Of a DNA stretch of 64,000 nucleotides, positions 1 to 11,555 are shown piece by piece. The translations under genes were made by a program, and so were the position numbers. The notes under the pieces are model-generated. The model saw nothing but the letters and a program-made list of their open reading frames with translations, was not told the DNA's origin and searched no databases. Positions within the stretch are counted from its first letter, which is position 1. Every line of letters starts with the position of its first letter. The stretch is from Parasulfuritortus sp049322515 (GTDB lineage: Bacteria > Pseudomonadota > Gammaproteobacteria > Burkholderiales > Thiobacillaceae). The stretch spans positions 62,001 to 126,000 of the forward strand of contig JBMOQW010000029.1 of the NCBI GenBank assembly GCA_049322515.1, written 5' to 3'.

Positions 1-2
1 CG

Positions 3-923
3 GTCAAGATCGCCGCCGTGACCCAGGAAGACCTCGGCCCGGCGCGCGCCGCCGGACTCCTGCTGTTCGGCGTATTCGCGCTCAAGGCCGCCCTGCTGCC
101 CCTGCACCTCTGGCTACCGGCCACCTACGCCCAGGCCAGCGCGCCGGTGGCAGCGTTGTTCGCGATCATGACCAAGGTCGGCGTGTACGCCCTCCTGCGC
201 ACCGGCACCCTGCTGTTCGGCGCCCAGGCCGGGCTGATGGCCGGCCTGCTCGATGCCTGGCTGCTGCCGCTTGCCCTGGCCACCCTGGCGGTCGGCCTGC
301 TCGGCGCCCTGGCGGCCCGCTTCCTGCGTGAACAGGCCGCCTATCTGGTGCTGGCCTCGGTCGGCACCCTGCTCGCCGCCTTCGCCCTGATGAGCCGCGA
401 CGGCCTGGCCGCCGGGCTTTACTATCTGCCCCACTCGACCTTCGCCGCCGCCGCCCTGTTCCTGCTCGCCGAGCGCATCGGCGCCGGCCGGGGCGAACTG
501 AATGACCGCTTCGAACCGGGCCCGGCCCTGGCCGGCAGCGCCTGGCTGGGCGGGCTGTTCTTCGTGCTCGCCATGTTGCTCGCCGGCCTGCCGCCGCTGT
601 CCGGCTTCCTCGGCAAGTTCCTGATCCTGCAAGCCAGCCTCGACCACCCGGCCTGGCCCTGGCTGTTTTCGGTGGTCCTGGCCGGCGGCCTGCTCGCCCT
701 GATCGCCTTGGCACGCACCGGCAGCCTGTTGTTCTTCCGCCCGGAGGCCGTCTCGCCCGCCGCCGTGGCCGACATCCCGGTGGCGCCGGCCGCGGCCCTG
801 ATCGGCCTGAGCCTGGGACTGACCGTGGCTGCCGGCCCGCTGCATGCGACCACCCTGGCGATCGCCGAACAGTTGCTGCAACCGCACTTGTACGTGCATG
901 CCGTCTTGGGGGGCCGGCCATGA
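3..923 (+). CDS. mrpD: Mrp-type Na+/H+ antiporter subunit D (5' end outside window)
   Basis: The C-terminal ~306 residues of a polytopic membrane protein of the NuoN/NuoM/MrpD family. The frame is already open at the window edge, so the true start lies upstream; the GTG at 18 is internal. Visible hallmarks are the family segment LKAALLPLHLWLPATYAQAS near the left edge, followed by APVAALFAIMTKVGVYALLR, and about eight hydrophobic helices to the C-terminus. The Mrp complex exchanges cytoplasmic Na+ for protons across the inner membrane; subunit D is a proton-path subunit. Assignment to Mrp rather than complex I rests on the downstream mrpE, mrpF and mrpG, with which it overlaps (ATGA at 920-923). 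Confidence 0.9.
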   Translation, partial: VKIAAVTQEDLGPARAAGLLLFGVFALKAALLPLHLWLPATYAQASAPVAALFAIMTKVGVYALLRTGTLLFGAQAGLMAGLLDAWLLPLALATLAVGLLGALAARFLREQAAYLVLASVGTLLAAFALMSRDGLAAGLYYLPHSTFAAAALFLLAERIGAGRGELNDRFEPGPALAGSAWLGGLFFVLAMLLAGLPPLSGFLGKFLILQASLDHPAWPWLFSVVLAGGLLALIALARTGSLLFFRPEAVSPAAVADIPVAPAAALIGLSLGLTVAAGPLHATTLAIAEQLLQPHLYVHAVLGGRP

Positions 924-1414
924 GCACGCGCCTGTTGCCGCACCCGCTCCTGACTCCGCTTCTGGCGGCGGTCTGGCTGTTGCTGAACAACAGCCTGGCG
1001 CCCGGGCATATCCTGCTCGGCCTGCTGCTGGGCTGGCTGATCCCGCGCTTCACCTTGCGCTTCTGGCCGGAAACGGTGCGCATCCGCCGGCCCGGGGTCC
1101 TGGTCCGCTTCCTGGCCGTCGTGCTCTGGGACATCGTGGTCGCCAACCTGGGGGTGGCCCGGCGCATCCTGACTGGCCCCGGGGCCCTGCGTCCGGCCTG
1201 GGTCGAGGTGCCCCTCGATCTCCAGGGTGAGCTCGCCATCAGCCTGCTGGCCAACACCATCTGCCTGACGCCCGGCACGGTCTCGGCGCGCTTGTCCGAG
1301 GACCGCCGCCACCTGCTGGTACATGCCCTCGACGCGCCCGACCCGGATGCGGTGCGGGATGCCATCAAAGCCCGTTACGAGGCCCCGCTCTTGGAGGTAT
1401 TCGAATCATGTTGA
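920..1414 (+). CDS. mrpE: Mrp antiporter subunit E
   Basis: A 164-residue MnhE/MrpE family membrane protein. It has two or three N-terminal hydrophobic segments (LTPLLAAVWLLLNNSL, HILLGLLLGWLIPRF, VRFLAVVLWDIVVANLGVA) and the family's soluble tail with LANTICLTPGTVSA, a conserved MrpE signature. The ATG overlaps the mrpD stop by 4 bp and the gene overlaps mrpF by 7 bp, so the genes are translationally coupled. It is a structural subunit of the multi-subunit cation/proton antiporter in the inner membrane. Confidence 0.95.
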   Translation: MSTRLLPHPLLTPLLAAVWLLLNNSLAPGHILLGLLLGWLIPRFTLRFWPETVRIRRPGVLVRFLAVVLWDIVVANLGVARRILTGPGALRPAWVEVPLDLQGELAISLLANTICLTPGTVSARLSEDRRHLLVHALDAPDPDAVRDAIKARYEAPLLEVFESC

Positions 1415-1677
1415 GCACGGTCATCCCGATCGCCTTCGCCCTGGTCGCTGCCGCCGCCGGCTTCAGCGTCTGGCGCCTGCTGCGCGGCCCCAGCGCGCCG
1501 GACCGCATCCTGGCCCTGGACACCCTGTACGTGAACACCATCGCGCTCCTGGTTCTGCTCGGCATCCACCTCGGCAGCGCGCTCTATTTCGAGGCTGCGC
1601 TGCTGATTGCCCTGATGGGCTTCGTCGGCACCGTGGCTCTGTGCAAATACCTGTTGCGTGGCGACATCATCGAATAG
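1408..1677 (+). CDS. mrpF: Mrp antiporter subunit F
   Basis: An 89-residue protein with three predicted membrane helices, the normal size and topology for MrpF/MnhF. The family motif RLLRGPSAPDRILALDTLYVN begins at residue 22. The ATG at 1408 lies inside the end of mrpE and the stop is 8 bp before the mrpG ATG, fitting one mrpDEFG transcript. Its role is as a small subunit of the Mrp cation/proton antiporter. Confidence 0.95.
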   Translation: MLSTVIPIAFALVAAAAGFSVWRLLRGPSAPDRILALDTLYVNTIALLVLLGIHLGSALYFEAALLIALMGFVGTVALCKYLLRGDIIE

Positions 1678-1684
1678 GCCAACC

Positions 1685-2023
1685 ATGGAAATGCTGCTCT
1701 CGATCCTGATCCTGGCCGGTGCCGTGTTCACCTTCATCGGCTCGCTCGGCCTGGTCCGCCTGCGCGATTTCTACACCCGCCTGCACGCCCCGACCAAGGC
1801 CACCACGCTGGGTGTCGGCAGCCTGCTGGTCGCCTCGGCGCTCTACTTCTCGACCCTGGGGGAGGGCGTCAGCCTGCATGAACTGCTGATCACCCTGTTC
1901 CTGTTCATCACCGCCCCGGTATCGGCGCACCTGATGGCCAAGGCGGCCCTGCATCTGAGACTGCCCGGCAGCCTGGATGAGCCGGGCCCGATCAAGGAGA
2001 ACGCTACACGCCGTGCGCCTTGA
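1685..2023 (+). CDS. mrpG: Mrp antiporter subunit G
   Basis: A 112-residue MnhG/MrpG family protein with three hydrophobic helices and the motif FTFIGSLGLVRLRDFYTRLHA (residues about 14-34), which is diagnostic for the family. I chose ATG 1685 because it directly follows mrpF and matches the usual family length; a longer frame start at 1658 would lie inside mrpF. It is the last gene of the operon. Its last 20 bp overlap, tail to tail, the end of the minus-strand dienelactone hydrolase gene. Confidence 0.93.
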   Translation: MEMLLSILILAGAVFTFIGSLGLVRLRDFYTRLHAPTKATTLGVGSLLVASALYFSTLGEGVSLHELLITLFLFITAPVSAHLMAKAALHLRLPGSLDEPGPIKENATRRAP

Positions 2024-2900
2024 GCCACGCCGCCATGCGCTGCCAGCCATCCTCGGCAGCATCCTTGCGGTAGCTGGGCCGGTAATCGGCGTGGAAGGCG
2101 TGCGGCGCATCCGGGTAGACGTGGATCGCTGACGCCCGGCTGGCCGGGTTGTCCGAACCGGCCAGCGCGGCCTTCATCTTGTCCACGCTTTCCAGCGGGA
2201 TCCCGGTGTCCTGGCCACCATAGAGACCGAGCACCGGACCGTGCAACTGGCCGACCAGATCCATCGGATGCTTCGGCGTCATCGCACTGGTCTGGCTGGT
2301 GAGTCGGCCATACCAGGCCACGCCGGCCTTGACCTTGGGTTGATGCGCGGCATACAGCCAGGTGATGCGGCCACCCCAGCAGAAACCGGTGACCGCCAAG
2401 CGCTTGGTGTCGCCGCCGTGGCCGCCGGCCCAGGCGACGCAGGCGTCGAGGTCGGCCATGACCTGGCTGTCCGGCACCTTCGACACCACCTTGGCCAGGA
2501 TATCCGGTATCGCGCTGTACTGGCGCGGATCGCCCTGACGCGCGTACAGCTCGGGCGCGATGGCCTGGTAGCCGAGCTTGGCCAGGCGGCGGCAGACGTC
2601 CTTGATGTATTCGTGGACACCGAAGATTTCCTGCACCACCAGGACCACCGGGAAACCGCTGCCCTGAGCCGGCTGGGCGCGATAGGCCGGCATCTGGCCG
2701 TCCGGGGTCGGCACCTGGATGTCGCCGGCCAGCAAGCCATCGCTGTCGGTGATGACGGCAGTATCGGCCCTCACCGGCTGCACGGCGAGGGCGAAACCGG
2801 CGCCCAGCGCGGTGACCAGGAAACCGCGCCGGCTGAGCGGCGGGGTGTCAGGCACCAGGCTCTGGAACTCGCCGGTGATGAGATCGGTAGGGGCGTTCAT
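2004..2900 (-). CDS. Dienelactone hydrolase family protein with Tat signal
   Basis: A 298-residue alpha/beta hydrolase of the dienelactone hydrolase (DLH) family. The N-terminus carries a twin-arginine motif (SRRGFLVTA, RR at about 24-25) and a hydrophobic stretch ending ...VQPVRA, so periplasmic export by Tat is likely. The catalytic triad is visible as Cys174 in GFCWGG, Asp231 in GGQDTG and His267 in APHAF. ATG 2900 is preceded by GAGGAGA at a good distance, so I prefer it to the start at 2930. The substrate cannot be told; many DLH-like proteins do not act on dienelactones. It is the last gene of a minus-strand run and overlaps mrpG. Confidence 0.85.
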   Translation of the reverse strand: MNAPTDLITGEFQSLVPDTPPLSRRGFLVTALGAGFALAVQPVRADTAVITDSDGLLAGDIQVPTPDGQMPAYRAQPAQGSGFPVVLVVQEIFGVHEYIKDVCRRLAKLGYQAIAPELYARQGDPRQYSAIPDILAKVVSKVPDSQVMADLDACVAWAGGHGGDTKRLAVTGFCWGGRITWLYAAHQPKVKAGVAWYGRLTSQTSAMTPKHPMDLVGQLHGPVLGLYGGQDTGIPLESVDKMKAALAGSDNPASRASAIHVYPDAPHAFHADYRPSYRKDAAEDGWQRMAAWLKAHGV

Positions 2901-2960
2901 GGCAGTCTCCTCGGTCTGGGTTGTAAACACATCTTGCCGCGACCCGGTGGCCGCGGCGGC

Positions 2961-3395
2961 TCAACAACGCATGCAAGGCTCGATCGGCAGGCCGCGTTTG
3001 ATCCAGCCCGGGCCGGCGGCACTGCCGGCCATGCCTTCGCGCACGTTGATGACCTGGGTGAAGCCCATCTTGGCCAGCGCCTGTTGGACGTGGGTGGTGC
3101 GGTTGCCAGTCCGGCAGATGATGCCGATCGGCGCGTTGAGGTCGCCCTTGGCCGTCTGGTACAGCTTGTCGACGAAGCGTGGATCGGTCATGTCGATGCG
3201 CAATGCGCCCTGGGCGACGCCGGTCTGGCGCCATTCCTCGGGCCGGCGGATGTCGACCAGGATCATCTCGCCCGCCTGCACCCGGCGCAAGGCCTCCGGC
3301 GCGTCGATCTCCGGTCCGGCCGGCTCCTTCGAACAGGCCGCGCCGCCGGCCAGGGCCAGGGTGGCCAGTACAGTCATCAGCACCCGTTTCAACAT
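2961..3395 (-). CDS. Rhodanese-like domain protein, exported
   Basis: A 144-residue single-domain rhodanese. The N-terminal 21 residues look like a signal peptide ending LAGGAAC, possibly a lipoprotein signal (Cys21), although the residue at -3 is Gly instead of the usual Leu. The active-site loop is CRTGNR with the persulfide Cys at about 94, so it could carry sulfane sulfur in the periplasm. It also has the family's DIRRPEEW segment. It lies 11 bp after the UPF0114 gene on the same strand. Sulfur transfer is inferred from the family; the physiological donor and acceptor are unknown. Confidence 0.85.
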   Translation of the reverse strand: MLKRVLMTVLATLALAGGAACSKEPAGPEIDAPEALRRVQAGEMILVDIRRPEEWRQTGVAQGALRIDMTDPRFVDKLYQTAKGDLNAPIGIICRTGNRTTHVQQALAKMGFTQVINVREGMAGSAAGPGWIKRGLPIEPCMRC

Positions 3396-3406
3396 CGTGT
3401 CTCTCC

Positions 3407-3925
3407 TCAGTGATCGTCGCTCTTCGCCTTGTCGGCGGAGATCCGGTCCATGACCGCGAACAGCACCCCCGACACCACGAAAGTCATGTGGATGCCGACC
3501 TTCCAGGCCAGCTGTTCGTTGGTCAGGCTCTCGACGTGCATGAAGGCCTTGAGCAACTCGATGCCCGAGATGGCCACGATCGAGCCGATCAACTTCATCT
3601 TCAACTCGGCAAAGCCGACATGCCCCATCCAGCCGGGCCAGTCTTCGTGTTCTGCGGCATCGAAACGGGACACGAAATTCTCATAGCCGGCAAAGACGAT
3701 GATGATCAGCAGGTTGGCCACCATCACCACGTCGACCAACGACAGCACGCCGATGATGACGTCGCCGCCCTCGCCGGTGAACACCAGGGGGACGAAATGG
3801 ATGAACTCCTTGACGAACTTCACCAGCAGCAGGGCCAGGGCCAGGATCAGGCCGATATAGAACGGCACCAGCAGCCAGCGGCTGGCGAACAGGAACTGTT
3901 CGAGCTTGTTTTCGACGTGCTTCAT
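3407..3925 (-). CDS. UPF0114 (YqhA) family membrane protein
   Basis: A 172-residue inner-membrane protein with four hydrophobic segments. The N-terminus MKHVENKLEQFLFASRWLLV and the central block VVMVANLLIIIVFAGYENFV match the YqhA/UPF0114 family, whose function is not established. The start ATG overlaps the stop of the upstream TerC-family gene by 4 bp, so the two are probably co-translated. Pairing with a TerC-family protein hints at metal or membrane stress, but that is inference from position only. Confidence 0.88.
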   Translation of the reverse strand: MKHVENKLEQFLFASRWLLVPFYIGLILALALLLVKFVKEFIHFVPLVFTGEGGDVIIGVLSLVDVVMVANLLIIIVFAGYENFVSRFDAAEHEDWPGWMGHVGFAELKMKLIGSIVAISGIELLKAFMHVESLTNEQLAWKVGIHMTFVVSGVLFAVMDRISADKAKSDDH

Positions 3926-4890
3926 TGCGCGGCTTCCTTCTTGTTGCGGGTGGCGTACAGGCTGGCGCCCACCGAGGTCAACAGGATAAGGGCGACGATA
4001 CCGAGCGCCAAGCCGATCGGTACCTTGTAGAAGTCGACGATCAGCATCTTGGTGCCGACGAATACCAGCACCATGGCCAGGCCATATTTGAGCAGGTGGA
4101 AGCGGTCGTTCATGTCGGCCAGCAGGAAGTACAGCGAGCGCAGGCCCATGATGGCGAAGATGTTCGAGGTGAAGACGATGAACGGGTCGGTGGTGATGGC
4201 GAAGATGGCCGGGATGCTGTCCACCGCGAAGATCACGTCCGAGGTTTCGATCAGCACCAGGACCAGGAACAGCGGGGTGAACCAGCGCACGCCGTCCTGC
4301 ATCACCGTGAAGCGCTCGCCGTGATACTCGTGGGTGATGCGCAGGTGGCCACGCATCCATTTCAGGATCGGGTTGCTGGCCAGGTCGGATTCGGCCTCGG
4401 CGAAGATCAGCATCTTGATCCCGGTGATCACCAGGAAGGCGCCGAACAGATACAGGATCCAGTGGAACTGCTGCACCAGCCAGGCACCGCCCAGGATCAT
4501 GGTGGCGCGCATCAGGATCGCCCCCAGCACGCCGTAGATCAGCACCCGGCGCTGGTACTCGGCCGGCACCGCGAAGAAGGTGAAGATCATGATGAAGACG
4601 AAGATGTTGTCGACCGACAGGGACAACTCGATCAGGTAGCCGGTCAGGTATTCCAGCGTCTTGGCATTGGCCACCTCACGGCCCAGGGTGCCGTCCAGCC
4701 ACCACCACATCAGGCCGGCGAAGGACAACGACAGGGTCACCCAGACGCCGGTCCAGGTCAGCGCTTCCCGGGCCGACACCTTGTGTGCCTGCTTGCCGCC
4801 CAGGACAAACAGGTCGAGGGCCAGCATGGCGACCACGAAAGCAATGAAGCCGACCCAGAAGATCGGCGTGACGATGCTGCTCAGTTCCAT
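3922..4890 (-). CDS. TerC/Alx family integral membrane protein
   Basis: A 322-residue polytopic protein of the TerC superfamily in the Alx-like long form, with about nine hydrophobic helices. The conserved acidic membrane motifs are present: ELSLSVDNIFVF (residues about 88-99) and FAVDSIPAIFAIT. Alx/TerC proteins are linked to manganese export, alkaline response and tellurite resistance. A YybP-YkoY manganese riboswitch often precedes such genes, but only about 45 bp separate this gene from htpX upstream and they hold the htpX terminator, so no such riboswitch fits here. It heads the TerC-UPF0114-rhodanese-DLH run. Confidence 0.9.
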   Translation of the reverse strand: MELSSIVTPIFWVGFIAFVVAMLALDLFVLGGKQAHKVSAREALTWTGVWVTLSLSFAGLMWWWLDGTLGREVANAKTLEYLTGYLIELSLSVDNIFVFIMIFTFFAVPAEYQRRVLIYGVLGAILMRATMILGGAWLVQQFHWILYLFGAFLVITGIKMLIFAEAESDLASNPILKWMRGHLRITHEYHGERFTVMQDGVRWFTPLFLVLVLIETSDVIFAVDSIPAIFAITTDPFIVFTSNIFAIMGLRSLYFLLADMNDRFHLLKYGLAMVLVFVGTKMLIVDFYKVPIGLALGIVALILLTSVGASLYATRNKKEAAQ

Positions 4891-4904
4891 GGGTAACTCA
4901 AACG

Positions 4905-4929
4905 AAAAACCCCGCTCCAGGGAGCGGGG
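4905..4929 (-). terminator. Intrinsic terminator downstream of htpX
   Basis: A perfect 9-bp GC stem (CCCCGCTCC / GGAGCGGGG, 4910-4918 with 4921-4929) with a 2-nt loop. On the minus strand it is followed by five T residues. It sits between the htpX stop and the TerC-family start, so it should end htpX transcription. Confidence 0.85.
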
Positions 4930-4935
4930 TGGGGG

Positions 4936-5820
4936 TTAGCGGATCTCGACGTTCGCCTGGAGCGCGGCGATCCGCTCCTCGAGCGGCGGGTGGGTCATGA
5001 ACAGGCGCTTGAGCCCGGAACCGCCGCCGCCACTGATGCCGAACGCCGCCATTTTCTCCGGCAGCGGCGCCGGGTGCAGGGCATTCAGGCGCTGCAGGGC
5101 GGCGATCATGTTCTTGCGCCCGGCCAGGCTGGCGCCGCCGATGTCGGCGCGGAACTCGCGCTGGCGGGAGAACCACATGACGATGATCGAGGCGAGCACG
5201 CCAAGCACCAGTTCAGCGACGATCATGGTGACGAAGAACGCAGGGCCCTGGCCGTTCTCGGTCTTGAACACGACCTTGTCGACCACGTAGCCGATCACCC
5301 GCGAGAGGAACATCACGAAGGTGTTCACCACGCCCTGGATCAAAGCCATGGTCACCATGTCGCCATTGGCCGCGTGGGCGATCTCATGGCCGAGCACGGC
5401 CTCGGCTTCCTCGCGGGTCATGGTCCGCAGCAGACCAGTCGACACCGCCACCAGGGCGCTGTTCTTGCTCATGCCGGTGGCGAAGGCATTCACCTCGGGC
5501 GAATCCCAGATCGCCACTTCCGGCATCTTGATGCCGGCGACCTGGGCCTGGCGGGCGATGGTCTGCACCAGCCAGAGTTCCTCCGGGGTGCGCGGGTCGG
5601 TGATGACCCGGGCGCCGACCGACATCTTCGCGGTCCATTTGGAAATGGCCAGCGAGATGAAGGCGCCGCCGAAGCCCATGATGGCCGCGAAGATCAGCAA
5701 GGATTGCAGGTTGAGCCCGTTGGCGTTCAGGTACGGCTCGACGCCGAGCAGGCGCATGGTGATCGACAGGACGAACACGATGGCCAGGTTGGTGGCCAGG
5801 AACAGCATGATGCGTTTCAT
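4936..5820 (-). CDS. htpX: Protease HtpX
   Basis: A 294-residue M48-family membrane zinc metalloprotease. Two N-terminal helices (residues about 5-25 and 36-60) are followed by the cytoplasmic catalytic domain with HEIAH at 145-149 and the downstream glutamate ligand in REFRADIGG. Two more hydrophobic stretches follow the zinc site. HtpX degrades misfolded inner-membrane proteins together with FtsH and is usually induced by envelope stress. The length matches the family (about 290). It has its own terminator and an unusually A/T-rich upstream region with an inverted repeat. Confidence 0.95.
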   Translation of the reverse strand: MKRIMLFLATNLAIVFVLSITMRLLGVEPYLNANGLNLQSLLIFAAIMGFGGAFISLAISKWTAKMSVGARVITDPRTPEELWLVQTIARQAQVAGIKMPEVAIWDSPEVNAFATGMSKNSALVAVSTGLLRTMTREEAEAVLGHEIAHAANGDMVTMALIQGVVNTFVMFLSRVIGYVVDKVVFKTENGQGPAFFVTMIVAELVLGVLASIIVMWFSRQREFRADIGGASLAGRKNMIAALQRLNALHPAPLPEKMAAFGISGGGGSGLKRLFMTHPPLEERIAALQANVEIR

Positions 5821-6195
5821 GGCGAGACTCCGATATGAGTGAGGTCAGGGCAGGATACCCAGTTTATTTCATCAATAAAATTCGATTATTCATTAACAAT
5901 ACTTCGTAATAATCGAAATAACTCGGTATCTTTGGACATTCTTTGCGGTCAACGTCGCACCCACCCCCAACGGGGTACCGTTTGAAGCATCGGAGGGCTC
6001 AAAAAAATCCAAGTCCGAGGACCATTGAAACCTGCACGGCTAGACGAGCAACCCCCAGGCAATACCTGAGCCCCTGTGTATCGGCAGCCTTCGAAGCCCC
6101 CCATTGCCTCACCGCACTGCCCTCTGTGCCGGCCTGCTGGGTCTCAGGGCACTGGGGCGCGCGACTTCTGCCCTTGCGGCGGCGCCTAGTCCAGG
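5821..6195. promoter_or_regulatory. Gene-free region upstream of htpX with A/T-rich perfect inverted repeat
   Basis: This 375-bp stretch holds no convincing gene. Between about 5860 and 5940 it is strikingly A/T-rich compared with its surroundings. TTCGATTATT (5881-5890) and AATAATCGAA (5908-5917) form a perfect 10-bp inverted repeat with a 17-bp spacer. It lies 61-97 bp upstream of the htpX start (minus direction), so an operator or promoter element for htpX is the simplest reading. The remainder (about 5940-6195), downstream of the sensor kinase stop, shows nothing recognisable. Confidence 0.45.
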
Positions 6196-10038
<3,843 letters not shown>

Positions 10039-10049
10039 GGCTCTTACTC

Positions 10050-10350
10050 GCCCCTTCGTCTTCGCGTCGTACTGCGGCTCATTGCAGCCATGTCAATTTC
10101 CTGAATCAGCCCCGGCCCACTCAAGCCTTCGCCAATGGCATGCCCATTTGCCGGCGCGGTGCGACCCAGCGCAACAGCACCTGCCACAACCGATCGGGAT
10201 CGATCCGCCTGGCAACAGGCGTCGTTCATGCCCCCACCATCGCCAGGTCGTGATCCTCCTGCAGCACGTTCGTCGTCATCGCGAGCACGGCATGGCGGCA
10301 CAACCGGCCTGCTGGCGTATGCCCCGGCCAGGCGATAGCACAGCCATGCA
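10050..10350 (-). pseudogene. Decayed 3' fragment of a second hybrid kinase (REC domain remnant)
   Basis: Read on the minus strand from about 10350 down, several frames align with REC2 of the intact neighbour. About 10323-10280 gives IRQQAGCAAMP, the next frame VLAMTTNVLQEDHDLAMVGA, and after more frame changes RIDPDRLWQVLLRWVAPRR. The intact gene reads IIAMTANVMQEDRVLAMEAS, then IDPIHLWTVLLRWIPP. At least one single-base deletion, one in-frame stop and a further frame change interrupt it. It sits directly 5' of the intact kinase gene on the same strand, so it is best read as the leftover 3' end of a tandem paralogue. The rest of 10350-10587 shows no gene and is the upstream region of the NhaR-type gene. 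Confidence 0.75.
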
Positions 10351-10587
10351 CCGACGTTAAGCCACATACGGCCCAACCACTTGCCCTGCGGTGGCAGTGA
10401 GACATGCTTCATGAAAACTCCAGAATCCGATCACCGGCAAGGCCCGCATCGTTGCGGACACCTCTGCCCCCGAAAGAACTCGAAACCCGCGTTCAACCTG
10501 GTAGAGGAACAACCTGCCTCCGCGCCAGACAGCCATGTACCATGGCAAACATTCGTACCAGCATTCTAGTGGCATTTCCCCAGCCCC

Positions 10588-11487
10588 ATGTTGAACTACA
10601 AGCAACTCCACTATTTCTGGAGCGTGGCCAAAGCGGGCGGCATCAGCCGCGCCGCCAACCACCTGCACCTGACGCCGCAGACCCTGTCCGGCCAGATCAG
10701 CCTGCTCGAGGAACAGCTGGGCACGCCCCTGTTTCGGCGTGCCGGCCGGCGCCTGGAATTGACCGATGCCGGCCGGCTCGCGCTTGGCTACGCCGAAGAC
10801 ATCTTCAGGGCCGGCAACGCCCTGGAGGACGCCCTGCGCGGCAGTCCGGGGGGGCGACCGATGCCATTCCGGGTCGGCATCGCCGACGTGCTGCCCAAGT
10901 CGCTCGCCTATCGTTTGCTGGCCCCGGCCATGGCCCTGGCCGAGCCGATCCACATCGTCTGTCGGGAAGACAAGCTGGATCGCCTGGTCGGCGAGCTGGC
11001 CATCCATCGCCTCGACCTGGTCCTCTCCGATCGGCCGATGCCGGACCAGGCCGAGGTCAAGGGCTACAGCCACAGTCTGGGCGAGTGCGGAGTCAGTTTC
11101 CTGGCCACGACGGCCGTCGCGGCGACCCTGGCGGGTGAATTCCCCGCCTGCCTCGACCAGGCGCCGCTGCTGGTGCCCGGCGAGGGCACCGCGATGCGCG
11201 GCCACCTGATGCGTTGGCTGGCCAGCCAGGGCTTGCGGCCACGCATCGTCGGCGAATTCGACGACAGCGCCCTGATGAACGCCTTCGGCCAGGGCGGCCG
11301 GGGCGTGTTTCCGGCGCCCAGCGTGATCGCCGAGGAAGTCGCCCGACAGCACGAGGTCAGCGTGCTCGGCCAGACCGAGACCGTGTCGGAGCGGTTTTTC
11401 GCCCTCTCGGTGGAACGCCGGCTCAGCCATCCCGCCGTGCTGGCCATCCTGGAAGCCGCCCACCCGGGCCCCGCGCCGACCGCCTAG
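10588..11487 (+). CDS. nhaR: LysR-family transcriptional regulator, NhaR type
   Basis: A 299-residue LysR-type regulator. The N-terminal winged helix-turn-helix begins MLNYKQLHYFWSVAKAGGIS and contains RAANHLHLTPQTLSGQISLL, both typical of NhaR, the Na+-responsive activator of Na+/H+ antiporter genes. The effector domain spans about 95-295. No nhaA lies beside it, but the Mrp antiporter operon is about 8.6 kb to the left, so a regulatory link is possible and untested. The start is supported by the family N-terminus. Confidence 0.85.
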   Translation: MLNYKQLHYFWSVAKAGGISRAANHLHLTPQTLSGQISLLEEQLGTPLFRRAGRRLELTDAGRLALGYAEDIFRAGNALEDALRGSPGGRPMPFRVGIADVLPKSLAYRLLAPAMALAEPIHIVCREDKLDRLVGELAIHRLDLVLSDRPMPDQAEVKGYSHSLGECGVSFLATTAVAATLAGEFPACLDQAPLLVPGEGTAMRGHLMRWLASQGLRPRIVGEFDDSALMNAFGQGGRGVFPAPSVIAEEVARQHEVSVLGQTETVSERFFALSVERRLSHPAVLAILEAAHPGPAPTA

Positions 11488-11519
11488 ACAGGGTCGGCGC
11501 ATAAATGTGTCCGGCACCC

Positions 11520-11525
11520 TACAAT
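11520..11525 (+). promoter_or_regulatory. -10 element for rsmB-type gene
   Basis: TACAAT lies 30 bp ahead of the ATG at 11556, with no strong -35 hexamer at the right spacing. It is the clearest promoter-like element in the short gap after the NhaR-type gene. Confidence 0.45.
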
Positions 11526-11555
11526 AGCGGTCGCCCTCACCCCTTCCTGCCTGAC

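Noticed and set aside
4891..4935. A YybP-YkoY (manganese) riboswitch in front of the TerC-family gene
   Set aside because: The gap to htpX is only about 45 bp and is filled by an intrinsic terminator.
10044..10412. A 122-codon minus-strand frame in the nhaR upstream gap
   Set aside because: It runs across the frame-shifted remnant of a receiver domain; only parts in other frames show homology to the intact kinase, so it is not a gene in its own right.
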